From NCBI GenBank assembly GCA_944326445.1, contig CALVDZ010000003.1, forward strand, positions 62,001-126,000: a stretch of 64,000 nucleotides of DNA. The letters run 5' to 3'. The notes beneath the pieces were generated by a model. It did no database searches. It was not told the origin of the DNA and saw nothing but the letters and a program-made list of their open reading frames with translations. The position numbers and the translations under genes are program-made. This DNA is from an uncultured Helicobacter sp. (GTDB lineage: Bacteria; Campylobacterota; Campylobacteria; Campylobacterales; Helicobacteraceae). The stretch's first letter is position 1. Each line of letters begins with the position of its first letter. Of this stretch, positions 26,188 to 34,671 are shown piece after piece.

Positions 26188-26583
26188 TTATCTTTTTAGG
26201 ACAATGTGTCTATTTAGGACATTTTGTTGCAAGGAGGTGATGGGGTTTTGTGCCTGCACGCTCACATCAAGTAGTAAGAGAGAATCCCCAAAGGGCGTGA
26301 GGTGGCTCTGGATACGATAATGCGCGCTTGGGCGAAACTCTTGGTGCTGGCAGCGCGCATAATCAAAAGATCTAAGGCATAAAATCTGCATTTCATACAT
26401 ACTCTTGGCATAGAGTCGGAGCTGAGTGTAGGCGTGGATATGCGAGAGTGGCGCGTTTGGCGAGAGCGCGATGATGGAGCCCACGCACATCGATACAAAG
26501 GCGAGCATAAACACCGCATAATAGCTACAAAACGCCGCGCGCATAGGTTTCTCCCGCACAATCCTAACTCCCATATCGCTCAC
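26188..26583 (-). CDS. small membrane-anchored protein, possible pseudopilin
   Basis: About 131 residues, start GTG 26583 after GGGGGA (ATG 26574 is an alternative). One hydrophobic segment near the N-terminus (FCSYYAVFMLAFVSMCVGSIIAL) is followed by a soluble domain with several Cys (CLRSFDYARCQ). It follows two prepilin-like genes on the same strand with 9 bp spacing. The hydrophobic segment lacks the canonical Glu at +5, so prepilin membership is inferred from context only. Confidence 0.45.
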   Translation of the reverse strand: MSDMGVRIVREKPMRAAFCSYYAVFMLAFVSMCVGSIIALSPNAPLSHIHAYTQLRLYAKSMYEMQILCLRSFDYARCQHQEFRPSAHYRIQSHLTPFGDSLLLLDVSVQAQNPITSLQQNVLNRHIVLKR

Positions 26584-26592
26584 AAATCCCCC

Positions 26593-27309
26593 CTACAAAA
26601 ACGCGGCTTTCACACCCACGAAGCTCCCGCCCTCAAAGCAGCGCTGCCCAATACAGAATCTAAAGCCCACAAAACGCTCCTGTGGGTAAAACTGCAGGGC
26701 AAAGTCTCGCACATTTTCTAGCAAAAGCTCTTGATTGAGCCAAAGCGCGTCATGGTGGTGGCTAATCTCTATGCGCCTCTCTTGCAGAGGCAGCGCGGCG
26801 CGACACAGAGATGAGGGCACAGAATCTAGCCTAAGCCTATCACTCCCCACACTCACGACTTTTACGATAGATTCTATAAAATCCTCTGAATCCACCGCGC
26901 TCTGGCACACAAGCACGAGATTTTGGCTAGGCTTAAAGCTCTGCGGGGCAAGGGGCGAGCTAAAAACAATCTCATCGCCCTGCAGGGCAAAAATCTCAAT
27001 AGGTGCTTGGGGCAAAAGCGTGTCGTTGTAAAAACGCGCATTAGCAAATGTCTTATCCCCATAGCCTAGCAGCCGCTCTGAATCTAGGAGCAAAAAGCTC
27101 GCACTACTAGGGCTTAGGCGCAAATCCACGCTTTGGCTTAGGAGGTTTTCAATGCGCAAAAGTGCGATTTGGGAATCTAGCAACCTCTGTGGCGAGCTCG
27201 CTAGCAAAAAGCGTGTGAAGTGCAGTGCCACGCTCACACACGCAATCCCAACAATGCCAAAAATCACGATACTCCAAAGCATCTCAAACGCGACAAAGGC
27301 TCTGCGCAT
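26593..27309 (-). CDS. prepilin-like protein
   Basis: 238 residues from ATG 27309. The short basic leader MRRAF precedes a type IV-pilin-like helix with Glu at about +5 (FVAFEMLWSIVIFGIVGIAC). The remaining 200 residues form a beta-rich soluble domain with Cys in CIGQRCF. The frame extends further upstream but that part shadows the neighbouring gene. Resembles minor pseudopilins of type II secretion or transformation pseudopili; no pilus ATPase is in the window. Confidence 0.6.
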   Translation of the reverse strand: MRRAFVAFEMLWSIVIFGIVGIACVSVALHFTRFLLASSPQRLLDSQIALLRIENLLSQSVDLRLSPSSASFLLLDSERLLGYGDKTFANARFYNDTLLPQAPIEIFALQGDEIVFSSPLAPQSFKPSQNLVLVCQSAVDSEDFIESIVKVVSVGSDRLRLDSVPSSLCRAALPLQERRIEISHHHDALWLNQELLLENVRDFALQFYPQERFVGFRFCIGQRCFEGGSFVGVKAAFL

Positions 27310-27316
27310 ATAGCCC

Positions 27317-27691
27317 CTAGCGCACAGAGATGGGTTGGAGATAATGCAGACTATAAGGCAGTGCCGTGGGCGCGCGATAAATGTGGTGGTGTGTCTGGTA
27401 AGTGTGGGCGTTAGTCTGGAGACTAGAGGGGTGTGGTGTGGTAGCAAGGATATGGAGCATATCCGCCCCGCTGCTCGTGCGTGTATGGAGGGAAGCAAGT
27501 CTGTGGCTCATATACTGCTGGAAGCTAAAGACAATCCCAAGTGCCAACGCGCATAGCACCAAGCCAAGCACGCATTCCACCATAATAAACGCAGGCTTAG
27601 TGCTTTTGTATGGATTAGATTCTAAGCTGTGGTTATTTTGCGCGCTTAGGCAGTGCGTGGGTTTGGGGCTTATGGGCTTTGGAGGTTTCAT
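27317..27691 (-). CDS. prepilin-like protein
   Basis: 124 residues. A 33-residue polar leader precedes a prepilin-type helix (AFIMVECVLGLVLCALALG) with Glu at about +5 from Phe, as in class I/III prepilins. The start ATG follows the FixH-like stop directly, so the genes are coupled, and the next prepilin-like gene begins 7 bp after its stop. The soluble part is His/Thr-rich. Confidence 0.55.
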   Translation of the reverse strand: MKPPKPISPKPTHCLSAQNNHSLESNPYKSTKPAFIMVECVLGLVLCALALGIVFSFQQYMSHRLASLHTRTSSGADMLHILATTPHPSSLQTNAHTYQTHHHIYRAPTALPYSLHYLQPISVR

Positions 27692-28273
27692 CTATTTGGC
27701 ACGATAGAAAATTTCTTGCTCAAAATACGCGGACTTTGTGGCATTGGCATCTGCAAAATCCTTATAAATGATGTGAAAATTTAGCTTATAGCGACCATCT
27801 TTAGCAAACACCAAGGGTGTGGGTAAGATGTAGTCTGAACCAGACTTTCTTACATTTTTGGTATCAAGGCTAAGGGCTATAGACTCGCTATCTTGCACCC
27901 CTTGCATAAAGCTCGTAATGCTCAGATTCACCGCAGCAATGCTTACACCCTCATGGCTAATGCTCACGATAAAAGGCTCGCTAAATTCGGGAATTAGAGC
28001 AGCGGAGTGCTTGGGGAGTTTTTTGATAAGATAGGGCGTGCGGAGCGCGATTTTCTCATCGCCCATATGCAGCGTGGCTTTGGCTCTGGATTCAAACTCC
28101 CTTTGCTCTTTTAGTATGGTATTTATCTGCTCATCGATATCGCGCTTCTTGCCGCCATACATTTGCTCATCAACCACGGGATTTTTTACCGCTATCATCA
28201 CGCCTACGCTAATAATCACAATCCCAAAGAGGATAATCCCCACAATCGCTATAGGCCAATAGTTTTTTTGCAT
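27692..28273 (-). CDS. FixH-like cytochrome oxidase accessory protein
   Basis: 193 residues with one N-terminal transmembrane helix (WPIAIVGIILFGIVIISVGV), then NPVVDEQMYGGKKRDIDEQIN, similar to the start of FixH/CcoG-associated proteins, and an immunoglobulin-like beta domain. FixH helps assemble cbb3 oxidase, perhaps by copper handling; position downstream of ccoNOQP supports this. Not a strong family match by eye. Confidence 0.6.
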   Translation of the reverse strand: MQKNYWPIAIVGIILFGIVIISVGVMIAVKNPVVDEQMYGGKKRDIDEQINTILKEQREFESRAKATLHMGDEKIALRTPYLIKKLPKHSAALIPEFSEPFIVSISHEGVSIAAVNLSITSFMQGVQDSESIALSLDTKNVRKSGSDYILPTPLVFAKDGRYKLNFHIIYKDFADANATKSAYFEQEIFYRAK

Positions 28274-28281
28274 TTTTATCC

Positions 28282-29019
28282 TTATTTTTTCAAAAATCTC
28301 GATGTGATATACACAAATCCCAGCACACCAAGCAGGATAACAAGCATACTCATCATACTGATTTTGACAAATTCCTTGCCCCCATTCTCATCGCGCGGGA
28401 CATTGAGCTCTAGGGTTTTACCATAATGCAGTGCTACCAAATCCGCCGCTTCACTATATCCATTAAACATAATGGCTGAAATCTGCTCTCTCTTAGGGCT
28501 CTCGCCGCGCTTTGGGAGCAGGGGCACCATATATTCAAAATACACGCGCTCCTCTAATTCTTTGTCAAACACTTCCCTATCGCTTAGCACAAATTCAATC
28601 TGCTGATCTTTGACATACATTACTATCATCGCATAGGGCTTGGAAAGGGCAGAATCTTGCAGATACTGCCTGTAGAGCTCTCGCGCCTGTGCGCGGGCAT
28701 CACGAGAAGTGCGAGAATCTGATTTTGTAGTGGGTGCAAAATTTGGTATAGATTCTGTAGATTCTATGGCGAGATCTTTGCTTAAAGCAGCAAGGGCTTT
28801 TTGGCTATCTTCTACCACAACTACCTTAAGCAAAAATCCCGTTTTCTCTAAAAGCTCCGCCCCTAGCCTATCGATAAACTCCTTTGTCTTAGGCACGAGT
28901 AGATTATCATCATCTTGGGCAAATTGTATGGGCACATAGCCCACGGCTTTAGATTCACTCATCGTGTTTTGGGCTAGTGCCAACCCAAAACACATAAGGC
29001 ACAATACAATAACTCTCAT
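28282..29019 (-). CDS. TPM-like membrane protein of the cco cluster
   Basis: 245 residues. It has a signal peptide (MRVIVLCLMCFGLALAQ), a periplasmic alpha/beta domain (LLKVVVVEDS, then AMIVMYVKDQQIEFVLSDREV) and a C-terminal membrane helix (MMSMLVILLGVLGFVYIT). The layout resembles TPM-domain proteins. An AGAATCT-encoded loop (ESTESIPN) lies near residue 88. The ATG immediately follows the stop of the 35-residue gene upstream. Function unknown; assembly or protection of the oxidase is inferred from the neighbours. Confidence 0.55.
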   Translation of the reverse strand: MRVIVLCLMCFGLALAQNTMSESKAVGYVPIQFAQDDDNLLVPKTKEFIDRLGAELLEKTGFLLKVVVVEDSQKALAALSKDLAIESTESIPNFAPTTKSDSRTSRDARAQARELYRQYLQDSALSKPYAMIVMYVKDQQIEFVLSDREVFDKELEERVYFEYMVPLLPKRGESPKREQISAIMFNGYSEAADLVALHYGKTLELNVPRDENGGKEFVKISMMSMLVILLGVLGFVYITSRFLKK

Positions 29020-29127
29020 CTACACGAGATGCAAAAAGAGATCGGGGATAAAAGGCATAGCAATCGTCGCTAGGATAGTGATGATGATAAGTGTCGCAAG
29101 CACTTTTTCCATAGGTGTTAGCTTCAT
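29020..29127 (-). CDS. 35-residue membrane peptide of the cco cluster
   Basis: ATG 29127 with GGAG nearby, stop TAG at 29020-29022 directly abutting the next ATG. It codes for MKLTPMEKVLATLIIITILA and a further 15 residues ending LFLHLV: one transmembrane helix with a short charged start. Too small for standard gene finding. The 3-base gap to the DUF4006 gene and the abutting downstream start make it a convincing operon member. Perhaps a small oxidase subunit or assembly factor. Confidence 0.7.
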   Translation of the reverse strand: MKLTPMEKVLATLIIITILATIAMPFIPDLFLHLV

Positions 29128-29130
29128 AGA

Positions 29131-29334
29131 CTACTCCTTTGCATTTTTATAATACGCAGAGGCATCTTTGACATTTTGCTCAATGCTGCTTTGTGATTCT
29201 ATCTTGTAGAAGTTTGTCGCTTGGGCTTGCTGCGTCTTGATAGCGCAAGTCCCCAAAATCCCAACAACCGCGAGCAACGCCACAACCGCTATCAAAAATC
29301 CGGCTAATCCATTGATACCAAACAATTTATCCAT
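29131..29334 (-). CDS. DUF4006 family protein
   Basis: 67 residues: an N-terminal membrane helix (GFLIAVVALLAVVGILGTCAI) then a short periplasmic tail with KDASAYY. It matches the small DUF4006 protein I know downstream of ccoP in epsilonproteobacteria. Function unknown, probably linked to cbb3 oxidase. Confidence 0.75.
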   Translation of the reverse strand: MDKLFGINGLAGFLIAVVALLAVVGILGTCAIKTQQAQATNFYKIESQSSIEQNVKDASAYYKNAKE

Positions 29335-29345
29335 AAGCTTCCTCC

Positions 29346-30212
29346 TTATTCTTGAGCAGTCAATGACTGGATATATTCATTGAGCGCTTCCTCTTGGGCT
29401 GGCGCGAAGTTGGCATAACCAAAAGAAGGCATAATCCCGATATTGCCACGCTTGCCTTGATTTAGCACCTTATGCAACAAGGAAGTCGAGCCATAAGTAG
29501 TCAAATCCAAAGCCATGCCTTCCATACCCTTACCATCATCGCCGTGGCACGCGGTGCAATGAATCTCAAAGAGATCTTTGCCCTTTTCCACTTCTAGGGG
29601 GTATTTTGTCTCTTTTTTAGCAGAGAAGGTTTTCATCACATACGCCGCGATCGCTTTCGCTTCCTCATCGCTGACTTCCACAGGAGCCATCTCCTCCATC
29701 ATATAGCCTAGTCCTTTGCTACCATTTTTTATCACATCGATGATACCCTCTTCCTTGCCCCAAATCACGAGATTCTGTGCCTTGCCATCCATTCCATCCG
29801 CCTCCGGGCCGTGGCATTGCGCGCATTGCACTTGGAAGATACTAAGCCCCATCTCTCTAAGCTCTACAGATTCTAAACCATTCCATTTTTCTGCATACGC
29901 GGCGTTGTATTTTTGCACTTCTTGATTGTATTGACCAATCTGTGAAAAGGATTTGAGCGGATAGCCTAGGAAAAAATACCAAAATCCCCAAAGGATAACC
30001 GCGCCAAAGCAAGCCACCCAACCAATGGGGATATTGTTGGCAAACTCGCCTATACCATCCCAAGTATGCTCGAGCTGCTCGCCATCACTCTGCTTTGCGT
30101 CTTTAATCTTTTTGAGATACAAGCCCATAATAAACACAGTAAGCACCAAAATGACCGCCGCGCCTAAGAGTGCTAAGGCATTTACGCTGTCTGATAAATT
30201 AAACCATTGCAT
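29346..30212 (-). CDS. ccoP: cbb3 oxidase subunit III, di-haem cytochrome c
   Basis: 288 residues. Two N-terminal membrane segments (NALALLGAAVILVLTVFIMG and a second near 65-85) are followed by two cytochrome c domains with haem-binding CAQCH and CTACH and distal methionines. CcoP passes electrons from cytochrome c to CcoO/CcoN. Spacing of 16 bp to ccoQ supports a single operon. Confidence 0.93.
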   Translation of the reverse strand: MQWFNLSDSVNALALLGAAVILVLTVFIMGLYLKKIKDAKQSDGEQLEHTWDGIGEFANNIPIGWVACFGAVILWGFWYFFLGYPLKSFSQIGQYNQEVQKYNAAYAEKWNGLESVELREMGLSIFQVQCAQCHGPEADGMDGKAQNLVIWGKEEGIIDVIKNGSKGLGYMMEEMAPVEVSDEEAKAIAAYVMKTFSAKKETKYPLEVEKGKDLFEIHCTACHGDDGKGMEGMALDLTTYGSTSLLHKVLNQGKRGNIGIMPSFGYANFAPAQEEALNEYIQSLTAQE

Positions 30213-30228
30213 TGAAACTCCTCCTTAC

Positions 30229-30441
30229 TTATCTTTTTGATTGTATTGCCTCGCGTGGTTCGATGAGTTCGTCTTCTAAGCCATCGTGCAATGCCAAGTC
30301 CGCATATCTCTCATAATCCCTCTCGCCTCTTTTTTGCGCAACATACATATGATAAGCATAGCTATACAAAAACACCACAAGCCCAAGTGTGCCAAGCGTG
30401 TAAAGCACGCCTGCATATTCACTTATGAACTCTACGAACAT
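30229..30441 (-). CDS. ccoQ: cbb3 oxidase subunit IV
   Basis: 70 residues with one membrane helix (VLYTLGTLGLVVFLYSYAYHMY) and a charged tail, the usual CcoQ layout, between ccoO and ccoP. It is thought to stabilise the complex. Confidence 0.88.
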   Translation of the reverse strand: MFVEFISEYAGVLYTLGTLGLVVFLYSYAYHMYVAQKRGERDYERYADLALHDGLEDELIEPREAIQSKR

Positions 30442-30452
30442 CTGCTATCCTT

Positions 30453-31172
30453 TTATTGTAGTGGTGATCGACGCTTTTGGCTTAGGCTATTCATATACGC
30501 AATAAGCGCGACGATTTCTTTAACCTCGCCTCGTTCAAATGCCGCCTTGACATCTTGATTTACCATTTCATCGACGATTACTTTGGCTTCTTTCATAAAG
30601 ATTTCTTTTGCCTTTGCAAGCGTATTGGCATCGCCTCTGACATACTCATCTGCACCAATTTGCACACCACCCTCTACATCATAAGGCACATTGAAGACAA
30701 CCTTTTGTGTGTAGGCTTCAGCAAAGGCAGTCTCAAAATCCACATCTTTTGTATAAAGATGCTTATACGCAGGCATGATAGAACCCGCTACACGCGAAGT
30801 GGGCTCCCACATATGCCCATCATGCCAATCTGTGGAGCTCTTGTCCCCGATTCTGTGCAAGTCCGGACCTGTCCTCTTAGATCCCCAAAGGAATGGTCTA
30901 TCATACGCATACTCACCGCTAAGACTAAAGGCACCATAGCGATCTGTCTCGGCCTTAAAGGGGCGCACAAGTTGAGAGTGGCAGTTATAACAACCCTCTG
31001 CGATATAGACTTGTCGCCCTGCAGTCTCTAGCAGACTATAAGGCTGCAATCCCTCAATCGGACGCGCTGTCTTGGCAAACCCGGGTAGAATCTCCACAAG
31101 CCCCGCGATAGCAAACACAACCAAAAAAGCAAGCGTGAAAAAGAATGGATTTCTTTCTAAGAAACTAAACAT
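30453..31172 (-). CDS. ccoO: cbb3 oxidase subunit II, mono-haem cytochrome c
   Basis: 239 residues: an N-terminal membrane anchor (FFFTLAFLVVFAIAGLVEI) and one haem site in CYNCHSQLVRPF, the CcoO signature; the TGPDLHRIGDK region and an axial Met further on are present. It carries electrons from CcoP to the CcoN centre. Confidence 0.94.
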   Translation of the reverse strand: MFSFLERNPFFFTLAFLVVFAIAGLVEILPGFAKTARPIEGLQPYSLLETAGRQVYIAEGCYNCHSQLVRPFKAETDRYGAFSLSGEYAYDRPFLWGSKRTGPDLHRIGDKSSTDWHDGHMWEPTSRVAGSIMPAYKHLYTKDVDFETAFAEAYTQKVVFNVPYDVEGGVQIGADEYVRGDANTLAKAKEIFMKEAKVIVDEMVNQDVKAAFERGEVKEIVALIAYMNSLSQKRRSPLQ

Positions 31173-31187
31173 AACCTACCTCCTTAC

Positions 31188-32657
31188 TTAAGCTGCCATA
31201 GGTGTAGCGTTGGCAGGCTCTTTGTCAAGCACTCTACCTGAAGTGATAGTCATAAAGACATTGTAGAGGAATATGATAAAGCCAACCAAGTAGAGCAAGC
31301 CACCAATCGCACGGATATAGTAGTATGGCACGATATCGCGCACTGTATCGATAAAGCTATAAATCAAGCTTCCATACTCGTTTGTCGCTCTCCACATCAT
31401 ACCTTGGGTAATACCCGCAATCCACATACTTGAGAAGTAGAGGATAATGCCCGTAGTCATCACCCAGAATTGCGCGTCCATAAGCTTTTTGGAATAAATC
31501 TCGCGCTTAAAGATTCTAGCCACCATATGATACACAGCCACGATCACCATAAATCCTACCCAGCCAAGTGCCGCATCATGCACGTGCCCGATAATCCAAT
31601 CAGTGAAGTGCGCTAGGGCATTTACAGAGCGGATAGACTGAATGGGTCCCTCAAGTGTCGTGAGCATATAGAATGTGGAAGCAAGGATTAGGAACTTAAT
31701 CATCGGAGATTCTTTAATCTGATTCCACTCGCCACGCATTGTAAGGAGCATATTGATCGCTGTCCCCCAAGAGGGCAAAATCAAAATCACAGAAAATACC
31801 GAGCCAAGTGTCTGAATCCAATCAGGAGTCGTCGAGTAGATGAGGTGGTGCCCGCCAGCCCAAATATACACAAACATCAAGCCCCAAAACGAAAAGAGCG
31901 TGAGTTTATACGAAAACACTCTCTGTCCAGATTCTTTTGGCAAGAAGTAGTAGATAAGCCCGATAATACCAGAAGTGAATACAAATGCCACAGCATTGTG
32001 TCCCCACCACCACTGCACCATCGCATCGTTTGTCCCGCCATAAAATGAGATCGAATGCCACCAGCTACCCACTCCAGCCACCAAGCCTGTGGGAACTGAG
32101 AGGTTATTAAAGATATACAGAGCAGAAACGCCTACAAATGTCGCTATGAAATACCATAATGAGATATAAATGACTTTTTCTCTCCTCACGCCCATACTGC
32201 CAAAGAGACTAACGCCCCAAAGCACCCATACTACAACCACCAAAATATCAAGGGGCCAAATAAGCTCAGAATATTCTTTAGATTGTGTCAAACCTCCAAA
32301 AAGCGTGATCACTGCCAAAACCATAAGCACGATATAAAGCCAAAAGTGCAATAGCCCAACAGCACGCAAAAATGGGTGCTCAAGATAGCTTATCTTTAGC
32401 ACTCTTTGTCCCAAATAATACCAAGACGCCCAAATACCACTCAAGGTAAATCCATAAATAATCCCATTAGTGTGCAATGGTCTTATTCTCCCAAAAGTCC
32501 CATATTCTGATGCGAGATAATTAAGCTCTGGGATCGCAAGCTGAAACGCGGCAACCACGCCAAGAAGCAATCCAACAAAACCAAATGCTAGCACAGAAAA
32601 CACGAATAACTTCGCTATGCTGTAGTCGTATTCTAAAGCAGGACTATTATTCTGCAT
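31188..32657 (-). CDS. ccoN: cbb3 oxidase catalytic subunit I
   Basis: 489 residues from ATG 32657; the GTG two codons upstream overlaps the AAGGAG site, which is well placed for the ATG. Twelve hydrophobic segments carry the haem and copper ligands (WWWGHNAVAFVF, GGHHLIYS, DWIIGHVHDAALGWVG). It is the proton-pumping high-affinity oxygen reductase, the sole terminal oxidase of H. pylori, suited to microaerobic life. First gene of ccoNOQP. Confidence 0.95.
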   Translation of the reverse strand: MQNNSPALEYDYSIAKLFVFSVLAFGFVGLLLGVVAAFQLAIPELNYLASEYGTFGRIRPLHTNGIIYGFTLSGIWASWYYLGQRVLKISYLEHPFLRAVGLLHFWLYIVLMVLAVITLFGGLTQSKEYSELIWPLDILVVVVWVLWGVSLFGSMGVRREKVIYISLWYFIATFVGVSALYIFNNLSVPTGLVAGVGSWWHSISFYGGTNDAMVQWWWGHNAVAFVFTSGIIGLIYYFLPKESGQRVFSYKLTLFSFWGLMFVYIWAGGHHLIYSTTPDWIQTLGSVFSVILILPSWGTAINMLLTMRGEWNQIKESPMIKFLILASTFYMLTTLEGPIQSIRSVNALAHFTDWIIGHVHDAALGWVGFMVIVAVYHMVARIFKREIYSKKLMDAQFWVMTTGIILYFSSMWIAGITQGMMWRATNEYGSLIYSFIDTVRDIVPYYYIRAIGGLLYLVGFIIFLYNVFMTITSGRVLDKEPANATPMAA

Positions 32658-32832
32658 ATCCACTCCTTATTTTTGGTATCTCTGAACACTTAAAGATTCT
32701 ATAAATTTCAATATTAAGGCTCTATTAAACCCTAAACACAAAGTAAATTTTGCAAACAAATCCTATACTGCATTACTTTTTTACCCACTTTGGCATTTGG
32801 GCTTGCTTAAGCATTCTCCGTCAAATTTTTGC

Positions 32833-32838
32833 TACAAT
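32833..32838 (+). promoter_or_regulatory. -10 element for dapD
   Basis: TACAAT after a T-run (ATTTTTGCTACAAT), the same extended -10 form as before argF, about 55 bp upstream of the dapD start. Confidence 0.5.
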
Positions 32839-32892
32839 TCCTGCTTTTTGCACACAAAATAGCCCACATTTAGAAGACAATAGGAGACAAAA

Positions 32893-34098
32893 ATGGAAAA
32901 ATTTAAAAACTTCGTTGATTCCTTCCAAAAAGATCCTAGCTATAGGCAGCCACTAGGCTTTGGTATCGCACGCGTGGATATAGGCAAATGCTCGCAAAAA
33001 ATCCTTTGTGCGACTTATCCATTGCTTAATTGGCAGGGGGAGAATCTAGGCACTTACGCCGTGCTTAGCTTTGCTGCCAAGCAGGCAGATTCACTCATCT
33101 CACAAAATGAAAATGAATCCGTATATGGTATCAATGAGAGCTTTTTGCAAAAAGCCTTGGAACTCTATGAGCCATTTTTGCGAGAATCTCTGTGCGATAG
33201 CGAGACACACAAAAATATCCAAGTGATTTTAGAGCTGCACAAAATCGCCAAAAAGGGCAAGCTTAGAAACTGCCGTGGCGAGGCGAAGTATAGATTCTGC
33301 GTGCTGTATGCAGATTCTGTATGTCAAAGCGTGGAGAGCGCGTATATGAAACTCTTAGCTCTCTCTCTAGGCAAAGCCCCTCTGCGCAGCCTCAACCTCG
33401 ATGGAATCTTTGGACTACTTAGCAATGTCGCGTGGAGCGGCAATAAGCCCTATGAGCTAGAGTGGCTACGCAAAAAAGAGATCGCCCTCAAACTCAAAAA
33501 CAAATTCCCCACTATCGATTTTGTCGATAAATTCCCCCGATACCTAATGCAGGTGATCCCGCAGTATGATAATATCCGCTTGCTTGATAGTGCAAAAACT
33601 CGCTTTGGCGCGTATTTAGGCACTGGTGGCTACACACAAATGCCCGGGGCTAGCTATGTGAATTTTAACGCCGGCGCGATGGGTGCGTGTATGAATGAGG
33701 GCAGAATCTCCTCAAGCGTCGTGGTGGGTGAAGGAAGCGATATCGGCGGTGGCGCAAGTATTTTGGGCGTGCTAAGCGGTGGGAACTCCGAGCCCATTAG
33801 CATTGGCAAAAACTGCCTACTAGGCGTCAATAGCTCCACGGGTATCAGTCTAGGCGATGGGTGCATCGTCGATGGTGGGATTGCGGTGCTAGCGGGCACG
33901 ATTTTTGAGATCCCTAAAGCAGAAGCAGAGAAGCTCGCCCAAATCAACACAGATTTTGTGATTAATCCAAGCGGGCTTTACAAAGGCAGAGAGCTTTCAG
34001 GCAAAAATGGCGTGCATTTTAGGCAAGATTCTACAAGCGGCAAAATGATCGCCTTTAGGAGCAATAGAAAAATCGAGCTTAATGCTGCTCTGCATTAG
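32893..34098 (+). CDS. dapD: tetrahydrodipicolinate N-succinyltransferase
   Basis: 401 residues, the long form found in epsilonproteobacteria. The C-terminal half shows the hexapeptide-type left-handed beta helix (VVVGEGSDIGGGASI, GKNCLLGVNSSTG, GDGCIVDGGIAVLAGT). It succinylates tetrahydrodipicolinate on the route to diaminopimelate and lysine. A GGAG site precedes the ATG. Its 3' end overlaps the convergent lipoprotein gene by 20 bases. Confidence 0.92.
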   Translation: MEKFKNFVDSFQKDPSYRQPLGFGIARVDIGKCSQKILCATYPLLNWQGENLGTYAVLSFAAKQADSLISQNENESVYGINESFLQKALELYEPFLRESLCDSETHKNIQVILELHKIAKKGKLRNCRGEAKYRFCVLYADSVCQSVESAYMKLLALSLGKAPLRSLNLDGIFGLLSNVAWSGNKPYELEWLRKKEIALKLKNKFPTIDFVDKFPRYLMQVIPQYDNIRLLDSAKTRFGAYLGTGGYTQMPGASYVNFNAGAMGACMNEGRISSSVVVGEGSDIGGGASILGVLSGGNSEPISIGKNCLLGVNSSTGISLGDGCIVDGGIAVLAGTIFEIPKAEAEKLAQINTDFVINPSGLYKGRELSGKNGVHFRQDSTSGKMIAFRSNRKIELNAALH

Positions 34099-34660
34099 GC
34101 TTATTTTTCTTACTTTTGACATTGTATTGCTGTATGCCTATGAGCACGCCGTTACTTTTGTTTTGGAATATTGTGTAAGCCTCATTACGCTCATAATAAA
34201 TCTCCTGTCCAGACTTCACAAACCATTGCATCATCGCCCCATTTGGGGCTATCCCCTTGCCCTCGCCATCAAAAATATCACGCCCAAAGATAATATCCTC
34301 AAACAAATTCCCATAACTCACCGCACCAAAGAAGTTTTTTGCCGCATTCCACTTGCCTAGACAATCATCATTAAAGCAGATTGATGAGGGCTTTATCGTG
34401 ATACTCCCCACGACTTTGCCTAGCTTATAGAGTTTGAGCTCTGTGGCTTTTTTCTTATAAGTGATCGTGGCAAAATCATAAAAAGAAATTTGGGGGGAGC
34501 GAATCTCTAGGATTTTAAACTTTGTGGGTTTGATGACTTCTTCTTGGGAGGATTGGGTATCTGTCTGAAAGAGCGTGGAGAAGCTATCGCCTAGCTCCGC
34601 ACACGCACTTAGTAAGACGGCACAAACAATGCAAAAAAAATAGGAGGTTATTTTGTGCAT
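34079..34660 (-). CDS. lipoprotein of unknown function
   Basis: 193 residues with a lipoprotein signal (VLLSAC, Cys20). The mature part has a KFKILEIRSPQISFYDFATI strand region and two Cys in CFNDDCLG. No recognised family. It begins 11 bp after the stop of the LPP20-like lipoprotein gene, so the two are probably co-expressed. Confidence 0.65.
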   Translation of the reverse strand: MHKITSYFFCIVCAVLLSACAELGDSFSTLFQTDTQSSQEEVIKPTKFKILEIRSPQISFYDFATITYKKKATELKLYKLGKVVGSITIKPSSICFNDDCLGKWNAAKNFFGAVSYGNLFEDIIFGRDIFDGEGKGIAPNGAMMQWFVKSGQEIYYERNEAYTIFQNKSNGVLIGIQQYNVKSKKNKPNAEQH

Positions 34661-34671
34661 TGCGCTAGGGA

